NCBI GenBank assembly: GCA_020226215.1
Contig: CM035225.1
Span: 12,535,868 to 12,599,867, forward strand
DNA length: 64,000 nt
DNA from: Sindora glabra
Lineage: Eukaryota; Streptophyta; Magnoliopsida; Fabales; Fabaceae
Reading direction: 5' to 3'
Of this stretch, positions 61,037 to 64,000 are shown piece by piece (within the stretch, counting starts at the first letter, position 1; each line of letters opens with the position of its first letter). The position numbers and the translations under genes were made by a program. The notes below the pieces were generated by a model that was not told the DNA's origin, searched no databases, and saw only the letters and a list, made by a program, of their open reading frames with translations.

Positions 61037-62869
61037 CACTATAGCAATTACGTAATATACAAATGACACCTATATAGATGACATAATCTCAATCATTTGT
61101 ACAGGATTCTGAAAATTTATTTAAGAAAAAATGAAAAGATCCTATACAAATAACATTTGTAGTCTATATAGAGTTTTTTATATTTTTAAAAAAATATAAG
61201 AAAATTCTATTCAAACGATAAAAGCCATCTATATATAAGGTTTATCAAAGTCGTTAATATAAGTTTTTCAATTTTTTTTTAAATTCACAAACCCTTTAAA
61301 ATGACTTTTTTTGTTGTTTTCTATATAGAGTTTTCCTATATTTTTTTAAAAAAATATATGAAAAACTCTATACAAATGACAAAAAATTGTTTGTATAGAG
61401 TTAACCTATACAAATGAAATTTGCCTATACAAGTGACATTTGTCATGTACATAGAGCTTTTCATATTATTTTTTTAAAAAAATATGTAAGGAAACTCTAT
61501 ACAGATAACAAGAGTTGAAAATTTTAAACTTGCTAATAAGTTAGTAGTCAAATTTTCAAGGATAACCCAAAAGACTTGTTTGGCTTTGTCATCTGTATAG
61601 GATATGTTTATATGTAGCACCTTGTGAACCATATCTCCATTTCCAGCATGCACTAGAGAAGCTTTTCCTTCTCTCTGTTGGAGTTCTCTTCATTTCTCCC
61701 TTCTAGGTAAGTTCTTTTCTCCTTTTTTTTTATTTTTTCATAATGTTTGTATATTTATTTATTAATTCTTGTATTTATTTTATCAAGTAATTAGATTATG
61801 TTGATTGAACTTGTTGATTATTGATTCATTATTTTATTGTTATATGTTAAAAAAAATTATACACTAAATTTTTTTAATAGTATTAATATAATATATGAAA
61901 ATAAATTCATACTTAATTAATCAATTTGATATAATTGTTATTTTGTACAATGGCGTATATATTTATTGCATTAAACATATAATGAGTGTGAATTAGTATT
62001 TTGCATAATTTAATATGATATTTAGTGTGAAAAATAATAATTTTATATAGTTTAATGTGATTATTACTTTAAATATCTAATGAAATTTATATGATAGTTG
62101 AAAATGGATTTATTTTAATACACTATTGTGTTGGTTGGTAAAGTTAATACTTTGCAAAAGCTAGTATATTTATTTTGTCAAACATCTAGAAGAGTTTGAT
62201 AGAAAATAGGATAATAAAATTCGTAATAATTTTAATAATTAGATAAAAGAAAATAAAAATATTTTATAATGTGAAAGATTTATTAATTTAAGTAATTATT
62301 TAAAATATTAAAAAATAAATAATTTGAATATTTACAAAATTATATAATTAAATCCTCATAAAAATTATTGAATAATAAATATTTAATACTCAATAAAAGT
62401 ATATTATCAAATAACAATAAATAATAAAATATGTAATAATTTAGTGTTACAAGTAAGTCATATAATGGTAATTAATTTATAATATTATATAAGAATGAAA
62501 ATAATAATTTAAAGTACTAAAAATATAAAGAGTAATAAGTAGTAAAATAAATAATAATTTAATATTATAAGTAAATCATACAATAGTAATTAATTTATTA
62601 TATTATACAAGAATCAAAGTAATAATTTAAAATATCAAAAATATAAGTAGAATATATAATAGAATGTATAATAATTTAATATTATTAGTAAATCACATAA
62701 ATAAAAGTAATTAAAAAATGGTAATAACTTGTTTTGATAATTACAATAATAAATATAAAAAAATTTATGATGTGAAATATTTTATAACTTAATTAATAAT
62801 TTAAAGCTTTAAAAATATCAATAGTAATGGACAATAAAATGTATAATGATTCAATATTATAAGTAAGTC

Positions 62870-62922
<53 letters not shown>

Positions 62923-63626
62923 CTATTATATTATATAAAAATGAAAGCATTTGAAAAAAAATAGCACGATGATTTCACAATTACACTAATGAAAAAAAAA
63001 ATTTCTATGATTTTTTTATAGTTTAAGAATTTAAAATACTAAAACTATAAGTAATAATATATAATATATATCATATTTTTTTATATTTTGTATTGTTATA
63101 TATGGATGGAAATTTTTTTATTATATATTATTGGGAGTTAGTTTTTGTTTTATTTGTTTTTACAATTGATATTCTAATATTTTTAAATAATTATTAATAA
63201 TTATAAAAAATATTTTAGTATGTATTAAAATTTTTCATCATTTATTTACAAATAAATTCTTCAAATTAGAAAATAAATATATTAAAAAGTTATTAAAAAA
63301 ATAAAATCATTAAAATTGCTAAAAAAATTTAATATAAATTGAAATTTTTTTATACTATTCATACCCCTATATAGATAATAGTTCTATATACAAATGACAA
63401 TTCCCTATATAAATAGCATTTATTATTTATATAGATCTTACCTGTACAAATGACATACAAAATATCGTCTATATAAGGTGCAACAAGTATAATCCTATAT
63501 AGATAGATCAATACAAATGATAATATTATCTATAACACTTATAAAGATGATAAATGAGATTTTTACGGATGTCCTTTATCGTTTATATAGACCTTTTTCT
63601 TTCTTTTTTTTTTTAAACTTGTAGTG
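61037..63626 (+). mobile_element. Short non-autonomous CACTA element, 2590 bp
   Basis: The left end is CACTATAGCAATTACGTAAT at 61037. The right end is TTTAAACTTGTAGTG, finishing at 63626. CCA flanks both (61034..61036 and 63627..63629), the expected 3-bp duplication. Subterminal TATACAAATGACA repeats (61055..61600 and 63360..63600) and the left end match the outer CACTA at 21026, so they are one family. A CT-rich exon-like piece with CTAGGTAAGTTC lies near 61660..61715. No transposase sequence remains; the interior is AT-rich repeats. It would need a relative to move it. Confidence 0.85.
62430..63065. repeat. Degenerate tandem array in the short CACTA, including (TAA)n
   Basis: Blocks of about 125 to 200 bp recur four or five times, each with AAGTAAATCATACAATAGTA-like and TTATATTATACAAGAAT-like parts. 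Within it, 62872..62921 is a run of about 16 TAA units. The same block recurs beyond the element at 63720..63920. Confidence 0.65.
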
Positions 63627-63719
63627 CCATCCTGCTCTTCACTGCAAGCCCAATCTGATATCTTATTCTCTTGAGGTGCTTCCTGTTTGTTAGCCTCGCG
63701 GAGTAAAGAAGGGCAGCAA
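63627..63719. other. GC-enriched 93-bp segment between the CACTA end and the next repeat
   Basis: The segment, for example CTCTTGAGGTGCTTCCTG and GTTAGCCTCGCGGAG, is much less AT-rich than everything around it. It may be unique host DNA or a captured fragment. I recognise no gene. Confidence 0.35.
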
Positions 63720-64000
63720 GAAATCATATAATAGTAATTGATTTATTATATTATAAGTAAATCATATAATAATAATTAATTAATTATATTATATAAAGAT
63801 GAAAGTATTTAAAAAATAATAGTATGAAGATTTTACAATGACACTAATGAAAATAAAAAAATTTCCATGATTTTTTTATAATCTAAAATTTTAAAATACT
63901 AAAAATATAAATAACAATGGAAAATATATATATTAGTTCTATTTTTAGTATTTTAAATTCTGAAATTAAAAAAAATCATAGAAATTTTTTCATTTTCTTT
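63720..64000. repeat. Copy of the CACTA interior repeat, ending in an inverted repeat at the window edge
   Basis: 63720..63920 resembles 62860..63060 (CACTAATGAAAATAAAAAAA and onward). The last 60 or so bases are the reverse complement of about 63845..63905, so the edge sits in a large palindrome, for example TTTAAAATACTAAAAATA opposite TATTTTTAGTATTTTAAA. It is presumably part of another element that continues off the window. Confidence 0.6.

Overview
This window is nuclear DNA of a flowering plant, most likely a eudicot. It is very AT-rich. The genes have GT-AG introns and plant TATA boxes, the recognisable genes are plant family-1 glycosyltransferases, and most of the rest is plant transposon sequence (Mutator-like, CACTA, hAT-type MITE, solo LTR). 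I cannot name the species from sequence alone. No bacterial-style operon, CRISPR array, rRNA or tRNA gene was seen.

The backbone is a small cluster of UGT85-type UDP-glycosyltransferases, six copies or remnants: UGT-1 (minus, 937..415, exon 1 intact, exon 2 beyond the left edge); UGT-E (minus, 13191..12846, internally deleted); UGT-A (plus, 18530..20398, the only complete gene, 484 residues, one intron); UGT-B (plus, 43075..45683, pseudogene broken by an insertion, frameshifts and stops); UGT-D (minus, 50287..47930, pseudogene); and UGT-C (plus, 56883..57480, a 3' fragment). UGT-A and UGT-B lie in a direct tandem duplication (about 16865..41540 and 41890..47690, ignoring transposons). UGT-1 and UGT-D form a second paralogous pair that shares 5' flanks as well.

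Transposons account for most of the length. From 2880 to 12520 lies a decayed Mutator-like element whose product combined a MULE transposase, SWIM and CCHC zinc motifs and a plant mobile domain (PMD). From 21026 to 39054, in the 3' flank of UGT-A, is a three-level nest. An outer CACTA element (target duplication TTT) contains an inner CACTA element at 28296..38990 (target duplication ATA), which contains a solo LTR at 34428..35811 (target duplication GTATT). UGT-B and UGT-C keep the empty site. A second, truncated CACTA (about 51500..56882) is joined directly to the middle of UGT-C exon 2. A short CACTA (61037..63626, target duplication CCA) of the outer element's family closes the window. Smaller insertions include a 162-bp hAT-type MITE in the leader of UGT-D and a 764-bp element in exon 1 of UGT-B.

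Functionally, only UGT-A (and perhaps UGT-1, if its second exon is sound) looks able to make a small-molecule glucosyltransferase. All transposase genes here are broken. The least explained items are an imperfect foldback at 15421..15523 that looks like a plant microRNA precursor, a GC-enriched possible captured fragment inside the outer CACTA (23345..23590), and the chimeric CACTA/UGT junction near 56882.
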